Of a stretch of 9,098 bases of DNA, positions 1 through 6,156 are shown one piece after another (the stretch's first letter is position 1; each line of letters begins with the position of its first letter). Both the position numbers and the translations under genes were made by a program. The stretch is taken from positions 1 to 9,098 of the forward strand of contig SOJY01000236.1 in NCBI GenBank assembly GCA_004376385.1, in the 5' to 3' direction. The notes under the pieces were generated by a model. It saw only the letters and a list, made by a program, of their open reading frames with translations, did not search any database and was not told where the DNA came from. This DNA is from Candidatus Bathyarchaeum sp. GTDB taxonomy: Archaea; Thermoproteota; Bathyarchaeia; Bathyarchaeales; Bathyarchaeaceae.

Positions 1-527
1 GCTGTACGAGTAAGCACTGTAAGCAAGAAACCATCGATTCCAGTTACCACGTTCACGGGTGAAAGTTGAAAGATTCCAAAAAGCAGAAGTCCTCCAATGG
101 TCGTCGCGGTTATTCCTGAGATTATCATTCTGCGGAAATTATCCGATCGCTTATTCAGGGCTCCAGCCATGTAACCAATTAGCATCGCACTAAGAAGATA
201 CGCCAACAGAACAGTGCTAGAACCAAAGATGCTCCCAGCGAAGGGAGATCTATAACTGTCAGCCCAATAAAGTGCATATATGCTCCCCATGAGGAAACCT
301 GAAGCACCGCCTGCCCACTTGTTCCAAGCTAAACCAAGTAACAGGGGAACCGCAACTATCACAAGCAACTCTTGAAGCTCCATTGTGAGTCCAGTTACTA
401 TGCCAAATCCGCCACCACCGAGCGTGTCCAACTGGGAAATTCCCACGATTAGCAAGACGACAATAACTGGAGCGACGATGCCGTAGATTACGTCGCTTCG
501 ATTCCAGTCTTTCCATCCAAGACTCAT
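1..527 (-). CDS. Multi-pass membrane protein, N-terminal part, family unknown
   Basis: The frame from ATG at 527 reads 175 codons without a stop and leaves the window, so the C-terminus is missing. The protein starts MSLGWKDWNRSDVIYG and is strongly hydrophobic. I see probable membrane segments at about residues 14-33, 51-68, 73-89, 99-123, 134-153 and 160-175, with a short polar loop NKRSDNFRR at 125-133. The start is supported by GGTGA at 537-533, five bases upstream, and by a TATA-like box at 574-567; a GTG at 536 is a weaker alternative. It lies downstream of cobT on the same strand but has its own promoter signal. The size and five or six helices would fit a small transporter component such as an ECF S-subunit, but no diagnostic motif is visible, so this is a guess from shape and neighbourhood. 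Coding is well supported; function is unknown. Confidence 0.8.
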   Translation of the reverse strand, partial: MSLGWKDWNRSDVIYGIVAPVIVVLLIVGISQLDTLGGGGFGIVTGLTMELQELLVIVAVPLLLGLAWNKWAGGASGFLMGSIYALYWADSYRSPFAGSIFGSSTVLLAYLLSAMLIGYMAGALNKRSDNFRRMIISGITATTIGGLLLFGIFQLSPVNVVTGIDGFLLTVLTRT

Positions 528-566
528 ACCCTTCACCGAAATAGGGCAACTGTCTGACTATATTAG

Positions 567-580
567 TATTTAAATTTTGT
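567..580 (-). promoter_or_regulatory. Archaeal BRE/TATA promoter for the membrane protein gene
   Basis: On the minus strand ACAAAA (580-575) is followed by TTTAAATA (574-567), a close match to the archaeal TATA box with a purine-rich B recognition element before it. A start site about 26 bases from the box centre would fall near 544. That leaves a leader of about 17 bases holding the GGTGA ribosome site. The longer string ATAACAAAATTTA recurs exactly in the candidate rpoB promoter at 2594-2606. The box is near-palindromic, so plus-strand use cannot be excluded. Confidence 0.6.
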
Positions 581-625
581 TATGAACCTGTGATATTCAC
601 AAAACTGTTGCCTGCAATGTTGCCA

Positions 626-648
626 AGGGCAGGAGGTGAATGTGCCCT
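626..648. other. Small hairpin with a near-perfect Shine-Dalgarno sequence
   Basis: AGGGCA (626-631) and TGCCCT (643-648) are perfect complements, a 6-bp stem with an 11-base loop. On the plus strand AGGAGGTGA (631-639) spans the stem edge and loop, with ATG at 640 and GTG at 642. The ATG opens only five codons. The GTG opens 26 codons (642-722) and sits five bases after AGGAGG, but the ORF runs antisense into the end of cobT. On the minus strand the same bases read as the 3' end of 16S rRNA would, in the cobT 3' untranslated region. No homologous product is recognised. Confidence 0.3.
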
Positions 649-649
649 C

Positions 650-657
650 AAAAATAA
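650..657 (-). terminator. Possible oligo-T terminator after cobT
   Basis: On the minus strand the transcript reads TTATTTTT (657-650) about 40 bases after the cobT stop codon. This is the T-run type of intrinsic terminator used by archaeal RNA polymerase, and a 6-bp hairpin follows at 648-626. The run is only five T long, so termination may be partial. Confidence 0.35.
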
Positions 658-694
658 CTTCAAATCTTAACGCAAGCTCAAGCAAACTACCATA

Positions 695-1786
695 CTATGT
701 TGAGCCTACCAGCTGCTTGTAGTTGTTTTCGATTTCTTTTAGCAGAACGTCTTTGGTTATTTTTCCGTTCGACTTTAGCATGGCAGACATTGATGCTCCT
801 CCGCATCCAACGCCCTCTTTCACTACACCCGCTTCGTACGCCTTCAAACCATCAAATGTTGAATCACTAAAGTCCAAGTCTGCAGCAAGCACTGGAACAT
901 CAGCAATCTCAGCAATCAACCCTGTGATATCAGCGGTTTTGTCATCTACAATCCACCGCGTAGTTCCGACTGCTACATTATCCAAAACATCTGGGTTTGA
1001 CGCATTAACAACAGCTAACACAGCAGCCATCTGTGTTCCCCCAGCCATGATAACGGGCACGTTTTTTGCGGCGCCTATAACCAGTCCTGCTAGGGCAGGC
1101 TGCATAGGATCGCCCACAGTCGAGACAGCTTTTATTGGGTCATGCGCAAATTCGCCAGCCTTAATTCCTGCAGCTTTGAGCGCTTCCTCAGCCGTTTTTA
1201 TTTTTAGTTCGTGAGGGTTAAGTGGCATGCTGCTACTAACCTTTCCCTTCGCATCTACTCCCATCGCCAACAGGACACTTAGCGCTGTGGTGGTGCCTCC
1301 GGGAATACTCTCGCCAATCACAAGATAATCAACAGTTTTCGACAGGTTTTCTCCACCAATCCTTGCCCTGTTCATCACCTCTTCTGCGTTGTCAAGAGCT
1401 CTGCCAGTTCTTATGTCCCTTCCGGGGCATCCGCCCAACTCCACAAAAGGAACATACGGTTTAATCTTCAAGCCAGCACTCACCACAAGGGTTGCTATGT
1501 CCGCCAGCTTCAGAGCAGACATTGTTATGAGCGCAGGAGTGGGGATTCCATCCGGCGTCACAGGCACTCCCGGTATACATTTGCATTTTCCAAGCTGTAA
1601 AAGTTCAACGTCGGCAGGGGGAGTGTAATCGGTTATCTCAGGGTTCTCTCCAGCTGCTGATATGCCCGGAATCTTCGCTGTTTCAGTAACGCCGATAACA
1701 CAAGTGAAAAGAGGCTTCTTTCCCGCTAGCTGATCTAGCATGGCTGTGCCTCTTGGTTTGTTATTTGCCAAAATTATGTCACACAT
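695..1786 (-). CDS. cobT: CobT-type nicotinate-nucleotide:base phosphoribosyltransferase (archaeal)
   Basis: This is the archaeal CobT branch (TIGR00303 / UPF0284-type, like M. jannaschii MJ1598), which makes the alpha-ribotide of the cobamide lower ligand from nicotinate mononucleotide and a base. From the ATG at 1786 it is 363 residues, close to the family length of about 350. Visible family signatures are KKPLFTCVIGVTET (23-36), YTPPADVELL (54-63), GESIPGGTTTAL (158-169), NPHELKIK (190-197), MAGGTQMAAVLAVV (247-260) and VKEGVGCGG (322-330). The Glu in the last motif probably matches the catalytic base of bacterial CobT (inference). The frame stays open upstream to 2053, but that would overlap cobZ. 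The ATG at 1786 gives an N-terminus (MCDIILANN) like known homologues, though its ribosome site is weak. An ATG at 1741 with GAGG seven bases upstream is the alternative (348 residues). It is transcribed divergently from cobZ, the next enzyme of the pathway. Confidence 0.93.
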   Translation of the reverse strand: MCDIILANNKPRGTAMLDQLAGKKPLFTCVIGVTETAKIPGISAAGENPEITDYTPPADVELLQLGKCKCIPGVPVTPDGIPTPALITMSALKLADIATLVVSAGLKIKPYVPFVELGGCPGRDIRTGRALDNAEEVMNRARIGGENLSKTVDYLVIGESIPGGTTTALSVLLAMGVDAKGKVSSSMPLNPHELKIKTAEEALKAAGIKAGEFAHDPIKAVSTVGDPMQPALAGLVIGAAKNVPVIMAGGTQMAAVLAVVNASNPDVLDNVAVGTTRWIVDDKTADITGLIAEIADVPVLAADLDFSDSTFDGLKAYEAGVVKEGVGCGGASMSAMLKSNGKITKDVLLKEIENNYKQLVGST

Positions 1787-1848
1787 TTTTTCATTCCACA
1801 AACTGTTTACGGGTCTATTCTGGGTAGCGGATGGACTATCCAACCAAT

Positions 1849-1856
1849 CATTTAAA
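1849..1856 (-). promoter_or_regulatory. TATA box for cobT, shared with cobZ
   Basis: On the minus strand TTTAAATG (1856-1849) follows a purine-rich TAAGAGA that could be the B recognition element. A start site near 1826 gives a leader of about 40 bases before the ATG at 1786. The TTTAAA core is the same double-stranded site proposed for cobZ. Confidence 0.5.
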
Positions 1857-1858
1857 TC
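1851..1858 (+). promoter_or_regulatory. TATA box for cobZ, shared with cobT
   Basis: TTTAAATC lies 49 bases before the cobZ ATG. A start site near 1881 would give a leader of about 27 bases that ends in the GGTGA ribosome site (1899-1903). The upstream bases CCAATCA are a poorer B recognition element than the one on the other strand, so plus-strand firing may be weaker. Confidence 0.45.
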
Positions 1859-1907
1859 TCTTACTGAAAATACTTTCGTAACAACTGAATCTGGGTTTGG
1901 TGACATT

Positions 1908-2408
1908 ATGGAAACCAAGTTCGACAACCTGCCTCTACTCAAGTACCTCGAAGACCACGGAGTAACCTTAAAGGACCTACTAGACACAGCACTGGAACTA
2001 TACATTCCCCATCCCGGCGTAGAAACACGGGAGAAGGCAGTTGAGCTGTTCAAGGCTGGCTTCTACGATGCACTAACAGACGTGAACGTTTCAGTCCTAG
2101 AAGTAGCATGCTTCCGCGCAGAAGAGGACGCCCAAGCTGGTCGAGTTCCACTTCTTCCCGCAGAACAGTTTAAGGGGCGCCCGGGACTAATCGTCGACGA
2201 ACTGTTGGGCATGACAATAGCCAATTACATTGCGGGAGCCAGAGGAATCTTCGAGTTCATAAGGTATGATCAGTCTAAACCCGGAATTTTGAGGAAACTA
2301 GGTCCAATAGCAAATGATGCAATCGGCGGGCTGATTGCTGGCGTATCTTCTAGAATCTATTCTGGCGCTCTAGAGAAACAGAAACTTGAAGAATCAGAAA
2401 AAAAATAA
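1908..2408 (+). CDS. cobZ: PgpA/YutG-fold phosphatase, probable alpha-ribazole-5'-phosphate phosphatase CobZ
   Basis: The 166-residue product matches the PgpA/YutG family (PF04608). It has an N-terminal HGVTLKDLLDTALELY (17-32) like Bacillus YutG, then IVDELLGM (95-102), FIRYDQSKPGIL (117-128) and ANDAIGGLIAG (135-145), in the family order. No membrane segments are evident, as in the soluble YutG branch. Archaeal CobZ (shown in Methanosarcina mazei to replace CobC) is, as I recall, of this family, and here the gene diverges from cobT. I therefore infer that it removes the 5'-phosphate from alpha-ribazole phosphate in cobamide nucleotide-loop assembly. The usual DD of the last motif reads ND (136-137). 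The open frame extends up to 1740, but the ATG at 1908 is preferred: GGTGA lies four bases upstream, a TATA box fits, and the longer form would overlap cobT. The tail (155-166) is lysine- and glutamate-rich. A phospholipid phosphatase role is the alternative. Confidence 0.85.
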   Translation: METKFDNLPLLKYLEDHGVTLKDLLDTALELYIPHPGVETREKAVELFKAGFYDALTDVNVSVLEVACFRAEEDAQAGRVPLLPAEQFKGRPGLIVDELLGMTIANYIAGARGIFEFIRYDQSKPGILRKLGPIANDAIGGLIAGVSSRIYSGALEKQKLEESEKK

Positions 2409-2480
2409 TGCAATCTGCATGGTTGCGCCAAAAAAGTGGGGAGGCTATGGGAGAGTTAATCTTCTATGTTTACGCGCAGG

Positions 2481-2508
2481 TTTGCTTTTACATGCCCAAT
2501 TTTCTTGT
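2481..2508 (+). terminator. Possible T-rich terminator region after cobZ
   Basis: TTTGCTTTT (2481-2489) and AATTTTCTTG (2499-2508) lie 70-100 bases after the cobZ stop. Clustered short T-runs can end archaeal transcripts, and none is longer than four T here. The assignment is weak. Confidence 0.2.
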
Positions 2509-2586
2509 GTTCGGAAACTTTGGCATTGTTTACAGAAAAAATTTTGCTCGATACGCGTAATCTACGAAAACTTAATATGATGCATA

Positions 2587-2602
2587 TTTTGTAATAACAA
2601 AA
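2587..2602. repeat. Perfect inverted repeat upstream of the rpoB TATA box
   Basis: TTTTGT (2587-2592) and ACAAAA (2597-2602) are exact complements around a 4-base AATA spacer. The right arm directly abuts TTTATTAA (2603-2610) and overlaps the place of the B recognition element. The geometry would suit a dimeric regulator that competes with TFB, but an AT-rich repeat of this size can arise by chance. Confidence 0.4.
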
Positions 2603-2610
2603 TTTATTAA
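2603..2610 (+). promoter_or_regulatory. Candidate TATA box for the rpoB-rpoA operon
   Basis: TTTATTAA follows ACAAAA, a good B recognition element/TATA pair, and the string ATAACAAAATTTA (2594-2606) also occurs at the membrane gene promoter. A start site near 2633 would give a long leader of about 160 bases before rpoB. A second, poorer AT-rich site (ATAACAAATTA, 2764-2774) would start transcription at the rpoB start codon or just after it, so it is less likely. Confidence 0.5.
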
Positions 2611-2664
2611 CGAGTGCGTTGGTTTACGTTGTTAGCTCTCAAAAGTAAATTTGAAGCTTAATTA

Positions 2665-2717
2665 AGGAGCCCCGGCTTTTAGGGTTGCACGAATCCGACC
2701 CAGCGGAGGAAACTCCC
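2665..2717 (+). promoter_or_regulatory. GC-rich hairpin cluster in the predicted rpoB leader
   Basis: The main hairpin pairs GGGTTG (2682-2687) with CGACCC (2696-2701, one G-U pair) around loop CACGAATC. It continues below a 4-base bulge with CCGGCT (2672-2677, one G bulged) against AGCGG (2702-2706). Downstream, GGAG (2705-2708) and CTCC (2713-2716) close a GAAA tetraloop. This shares bases 2705-2706 with the first stem, so the two folds exclude each other. GGAG at 2666-2669 can also pair with the same CTCC. The segment is clearly more GC-rich than its flanks. It may be a regulatory leader or small RNA; I recognise no known riboswitch, tRNA or guide RNA in it. Confidence 0.4.
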
Positions 2718-2792
2718 AATTTGAAAAAAACTGAGACGAAACGATCAAACTTCCCACCTTACTATAACAAATTATGGAGGACTTAGAAAAAT

Positions 2793-5700
2793 TTGGAAAT
2801 CTCACAAAATGACCTTCTTACTATTCAAAAGTCTTTCTTCAAAGAGAAAGGTCTAGTTAGACAGCACCTAGATTCGTACAACAAGTTCATTGACAGCGGA
2901 TTACAAGAAGTCATCGATGAAACCGGTGAAATCAAGATTGAAATCCCAGAGATGCCCTACAAGATAAAACTTGGTCAACTTTGGGTAATTGATCCTCAAT
3001 CAAAAATCAGCAGACCCTACAGAACTGAAGTCGATGGAACAAAACACGAAATCTTCCCCATGGAAGCTCGCTTCCGTAACCTAACCTATGCGGCGCCTCT
3101 AGCGCTGGAGATGACTCCAGTTATAGATGGAAGAGAACAGGAACCCGAGCTTGTTCTCATAGGCGACCTTCCTGTTATGATAAAATCTAAGCTCTGCATC
3201 CTTTCCCAATTAACCGACGAAGAACTAATCGAGTATGGAGAAGACCCACACGACCCCGGCGGTTACTTCCTAATCAACGGCTCTGAACGTGTCGTTGTTG
3301 CCATGGAAGACTTAGCCCCAAACCGTGTTCTTGTGGACATCGACAAACGAGGAACAAAACCAGTCTATCAAGCTAAAATCTTCTCAACAACCGTAGGTTT
3401 CAGAGCAAGAATACAGCTGCGAATGAAATCTGACGGCGGGATCTTAGTTTCGATACCTGGGGTGCCCACAGAAGCCCCGTTTGTGATTTTGATGCGGGCT
3501 CTTGGAATAGAGTCAGATAAGGACATCGCCGAAACTGTTTCTTCCAATCCAATAGTGCAGAATGAACTTGAAGCCTCCTTTGAAAAAGCCGCGGGATTCG
3601 ACACTGTTAAAGACGCAATAATGTACATCGGAAACCGCGTCGCCCACGGTCAAGTGGAAGAATACCGCAACCAAAAAGCCAGAAGCATGATCGACCGCAA
3701 CTTTTTACCCCATATTGGTCGAACCGAAGAAAATCGTCTAGAAAAAGCGCTTTTCCTCGGCGAGATGGCTAGCCGAGTCATCGAACTAAAGCTTGGAATC
3801 AGAAAAACAGACGACAAAGACCACTTCAAAAACAAGCGACTAAAACTTGCGGGACCTCTCCTAGCTGATCTTTTTAGAATCGCCTTCAGAAACCTATGCC
3901 GAGACATAAAATATCAGCTTGAACGGATGGGTATCAAGAGGCAGCTTATCTCAATCTCAGCCGCTGTCCGTCCCGGAATAGTTACTGATAGACATCGTCA
4001 CGCCCTCGCAACAGGTAACTGGGGCAGAGGACGAGTCGGAATCACCCAACTTCTTGATCGAACAAACACAGTTTCTACTTTAAGTCATCTCAGAAGGTTA
4101 CAGTCTCCTCTCAGCCGTAGCCAACCCAACTTCGAGGCGCGAGACTTGCACCCGACTCACTGGGGAAGACTCTGTCCAAACGAAACGCCTGAAGGCTCAA
4201 ACTGTGGTTTGGTTAAGAACCTTTCCTTAGCTGCTTCTATTTCTATTTACGTGGATCCCACTGGGATTAGACAGCTCCTCTATCAGATGGACGTGGTTCC
4301 AGTACAAGAAACCGACGTAGACATACGTTCTTCAAGCGCAAAGGTCTTTGTTAACGGTTCTATTCTCGGTTATTCCGCGTCACCGCAGAATTTGGTTGAC
4401 GAAATACGAAGAAAACGCAGGAATGGAGAGGTCTCCACTGAAGTTAACGTTGCCTACTTCGCAAAGGTTCACGGAAGAAGCGAAGAGGTTTACATCAGCT
4501 GCGATCAGGGGCGTGTACGTCGTTCCCTTATCATAGTCGAAAACGGAGTGCCTAAATTAAAGCCCGAGCATGTTGAAAAGATTCGCTCCGAAGAGTGGAG
4601 CTGGGACGACCTTATCAAAAAGGGAATACTTGAATACATTGACGCTGAGGAAGAAGAAAACATATTTGTTGCCCTAGATTTTGACAAAATTACTCCCGAA
4701 CACACCCACGTGGAAATTGCAACTTACACAATTCTCGGAATCTGCGCCTCAATCATACCCTACCCTGAACATAACCAGTCACCACGAAACTCTTACGAAG
4801 CAGCCATGTCCAAACAAGCCCTCGGAATAAACCTGACCAATTTCCCCAACCGAGTTGACTCCCGCTGCCACATTCTCCACTACCCCCAAATACCCCTAGT
4901 GAAAACAAAAGCTATGGAAATCATAGGATACAACAACAGACCTTCAGGCCAAAACTGTATTGTAGCCATTCTATCCTTTGAAGGCTACAACATGGAAGAC
5001 GCCATCATATTCAACAAAGCCTCCATCGAGCGTGGCTTGGTTCGCTCCACATTCTACAGAATTTACGATGCGGAGTGCCGCCAATATCTGGGAGGTCTCA
5101 GAGACAGATTTCTTATACCCGAACCGGGAATCAGAGGATACCGAGGAGAACAGTACTACCGCCGTCTCGAACCTGACGGCATTGTTAGCCTAGAATCTGA
5201 GGTGGCTGGAGGCGACGTGCTTATCGGAAGAACTAGTCCTCCAAGATTCCTTGAAGAATACAAAGAGTTTGAAGTTAAAGGTCCAACTATGCGGGACACA
5301 TCCGTTGATGTGCGATCATCCGAGACCGGGGTTGTGGACGATATTTTCATCACAGAGACTGGAGAAGGAAGCAAACTTGTAAAGGTTAGAGTCCGCGATC
5401 AACGTATACCTGAACTGGGAGACAAATTTGCTTCGCGCCACGGACAAAAAGGGGTCATAGGAATGATTGTTCCACAAGAGGACATGCCTTTCTCTCCAAA
5501 AGGGATCGTTCCAGACCTCATAATCAACCCCCACGCCATGCCGTCACGAATGACTATTGGTCAGTTTCTTGAATCCATTGCTGGAAAAGTTGCCTCCGCA
5601 AGAGGCAAACCGGTTGACGGAACACCATTCAACAATGAGGGTCCAGAACAACTGAAAGAAGAACTAGTTAAACTGGGCTTCAGTCACACGGGCAGAGAGA

Positions 5701-6155
5701 TTCTCTACAGCGGCGTTTCTGGAGAGAAATTTGTTGCAGACATTTTCATGGGTGTTGTATACTACCAGAAGCTTCATCACATGGTTGCCGACAAGATTCA
5801 CGCGAGGGCTCGGGGACAGGTTCAGATGTTAACCCGTCAACCAACTGAAGGTCGTGCGAGGGGCGGTGGATTGCGGTTTGGTGAGATGGAGCGAGACTGT
5901 TTGATTGGTCACGGCGCCGCTATGGTGCTGAGGGACCGGCTGCTGGAAGAGTCTGACAAGTATCTTCTGTATGTATGCGAAAACTGTGGTTTCATCTCCT
6001 ACTATGACATTAAGCAGCGCAAGTACACCTGCAGAATTTGTGAAGATAAAGCTCAGGTATCGCCGGTAGTCGTATCCTATGCCTTCAAGCTGCTTCTCCA
6101 AGAAATGATGAGCCTGTGTATAACTCCTCGCCTAAAACTGAAGGAGAGAGCATAA
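2793..6155 (+). CDS. rpoB: DNA-directed RNA polymerase subunit B (unsplit B''+B')
   Basis: This 1120-residue protein is the second-largest, catalytic-core subunit of archaeal RNA polymerase (Rpb2/beta homologue). Family blocks appear in order: GLVRQHLDSYNKF (21-33), DPGGYFLINGSERV near 150-170, the LSRSQPNFEARDLHPTHWGR block, then CPNETPEGSNCGLVKNL from residue 461. Further on are GQNCIVAILSFEGYNMEDAI, GDKFASRHGQKG (876-887, active-centre basic residues) and TRQPTEGRARGGGLRFGEME. A C-terminal zinc site has C1062, C1065, C1080 and C1083. It is one piece, unlike the B''/B' split of many methanogens and halophiles. The start is TTG: an in-frame TAG lies nine bases upstream, the next in-frame Met is some 50 codons in, and the N-terminus from the TTG aligns with homologues as I recall them. 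GGAGG (2776-2780) is 12 bases away, longer than usual. One base separates its stop from rpoA. Confidence 0.97.
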   Translation: MEISQNDLLTIQKSFFKEKGLVRQHLDSYNKFIDSGLQEVIDETGEIKIEIPEMPYKIKLGQLWVIDPQSKISRPYRTEVDGTKHEIFPMEARFRNLTYAAPLALEMTPVIDGREQEPELVLIGDLPVMIKSKLCILSQLTDEELIEYGEDPHDPGGYFLINGSERVVVAMEDLAPNRVLVDIDKRGTKPVYQAKIFSTTVGFRARIQLRMKSDGGILVSIPGVPTEAPFVILMRALGIESDKDIAETVSSNPIVQNELEASFEKAAGFDTVKDAIMYIGNRVAHGQVEEYRNQKARSMIDRNFLPHIGRTEENRLEKALFLGEMASRVIELKLGIRKTDDKDHFKNKRLKLAGPLLADLFRIAFRNLCRDIKYQLERMGIKRQLISISAAVRPGIVTDRHRHALATGNWGRGRVGITQLLDRTNTVSTLSHLRRLQSPLSRSQPNFEARDLHPTHWGRLCPNETPEGSNCGLVKNLSLAASISIYVDPTGIRQLLYQMDVVPVQETDVDIRSSSAKVFVNGSILGYSASPQNLVDEIRRKRRNGEVSTEVNVAYFAKVHGRSEEVYISCDQGRVRRSLIIVENGVPKLKPEHVEKIRSEEWSWDDLIKKGILEYIDAEEEENIFVALDFDKITPEHTHVEIATYTILGICASIIPYPEHNQSPRNSYEAAMSKQALGINLTNFPNRVDSRCHILHYPQIPLVKTKAMEIIGYNNRPSGQNCIVAILSFEGYNMEDAIIFNKASIERGLVRSTFYRIYDAECRQYLGGLRDRFLIPEPGIRGYRGEQYYRRLEPDGIVSLESEVAGGDVLIGRTSPPRFLEEYKEFEVKGPTMRDTSVDVRSSETGVVDDIFITETGEGSKLVKVRVRDQRIPELGDKFASRHGQKGVIGMIVPQEDMPFSPKGIVPDLIINPHAMPSRMTIGQFLESIAGKVASARGKPVDGTPFNNEGPEQLKEELVKLGFSHTGREILYSGVSGEKFVADIFMGVVYYQKLHHMVADKIHARARGQVQMLTRQPTEGRARGGGLRFGEMERDCLIGHGAAMVLRDRLLEESDKYLLYVCENCGFISYYDIKQRKYTCRICEDKAQVSPVVVSYAFKLLLQEMMSLCITPRLKLKERA

Positions 6156-6156
6156 A

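Larger units (their letters stand above)
2409..2792. other. 384-bp intergenic stretch between cobZ and rpoB, no gene recognised
   Basis: No frame here resembles a known protein, and in particular none resembles RpoH. The left part (2409-2580) is T-rich on the plus strand, with an 8-bp palindrome TACGCGTA (2552-2559). A 64-codon frame from ATG 2386 overlaps the end of cobZ and looks random. The right part holds an inverted repeat, a TATA box, a GC-rich hairpin cluster and a GGAGG (2776-2780), described separately. A frame open from 2655 to a TAG at 2784-2786 is in phase with rpoB but has no ATG or GTG start. Its only start is a TTG at 2685 with no ribosome site at a useful distance. Confidence 0.6.

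Noticed and set aside
259..549. A 96-codon minus-strand frame
   Set aside because: It is rich in Arg, Trp, Ser and Cys and lies out of phase over the hydrophobic membrane protein frame, which has the better start, ribosome site and composition.
723..1628. Two plus-strand frames opposite cobT (723-1214 and 1389-1628)
   Set aside because: They are antisense shadows of a well-supported gene, without start signals or recognisable products.
695..2053. A longer, 452-codon version of cobT starting at 2053
   Set aside because: The extra 89 residues lack family similarity and would overlap the start of cobZ. The ATG at 1786 gives the normal length and a homologue-like N-terminus.
1740..2408. A longer, 222-codon version of cobZ starting at 1740
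   Set aside because: The extension is antisense to the start of cobT. The ATG at 1908 has GGTGA and a TATA box at correct distances.
2386..2580. A 64-codon plus-strand frame overlapping the end of cobZ
   Set aside because: It has no ribosome site, an unlikely composition and no resemblance to RpoH or any other family.
2665..2717. RNase P RNA, tRNA or known riboswitch in the GC-rich leader segment
   Set aside because: GGAGGAAACTCC recalls part of RNase P RNA and the first hairpin recalls a T-arm. The remaining conserved elements are absent and the space is too small for RNase P RNA.
2655..2786. An open stretch in phase with rpoB ending in TAG, possible small gene or N-terminal extension by TAG readthrough
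   Set aside because: It has no ATG or GTG start, and its TTG at 2685 lacks a well-placed ribosome site. The RpoB N-terminus is already complete from the TTG at 2793, and there is no independent sign of pyrrolysine use.
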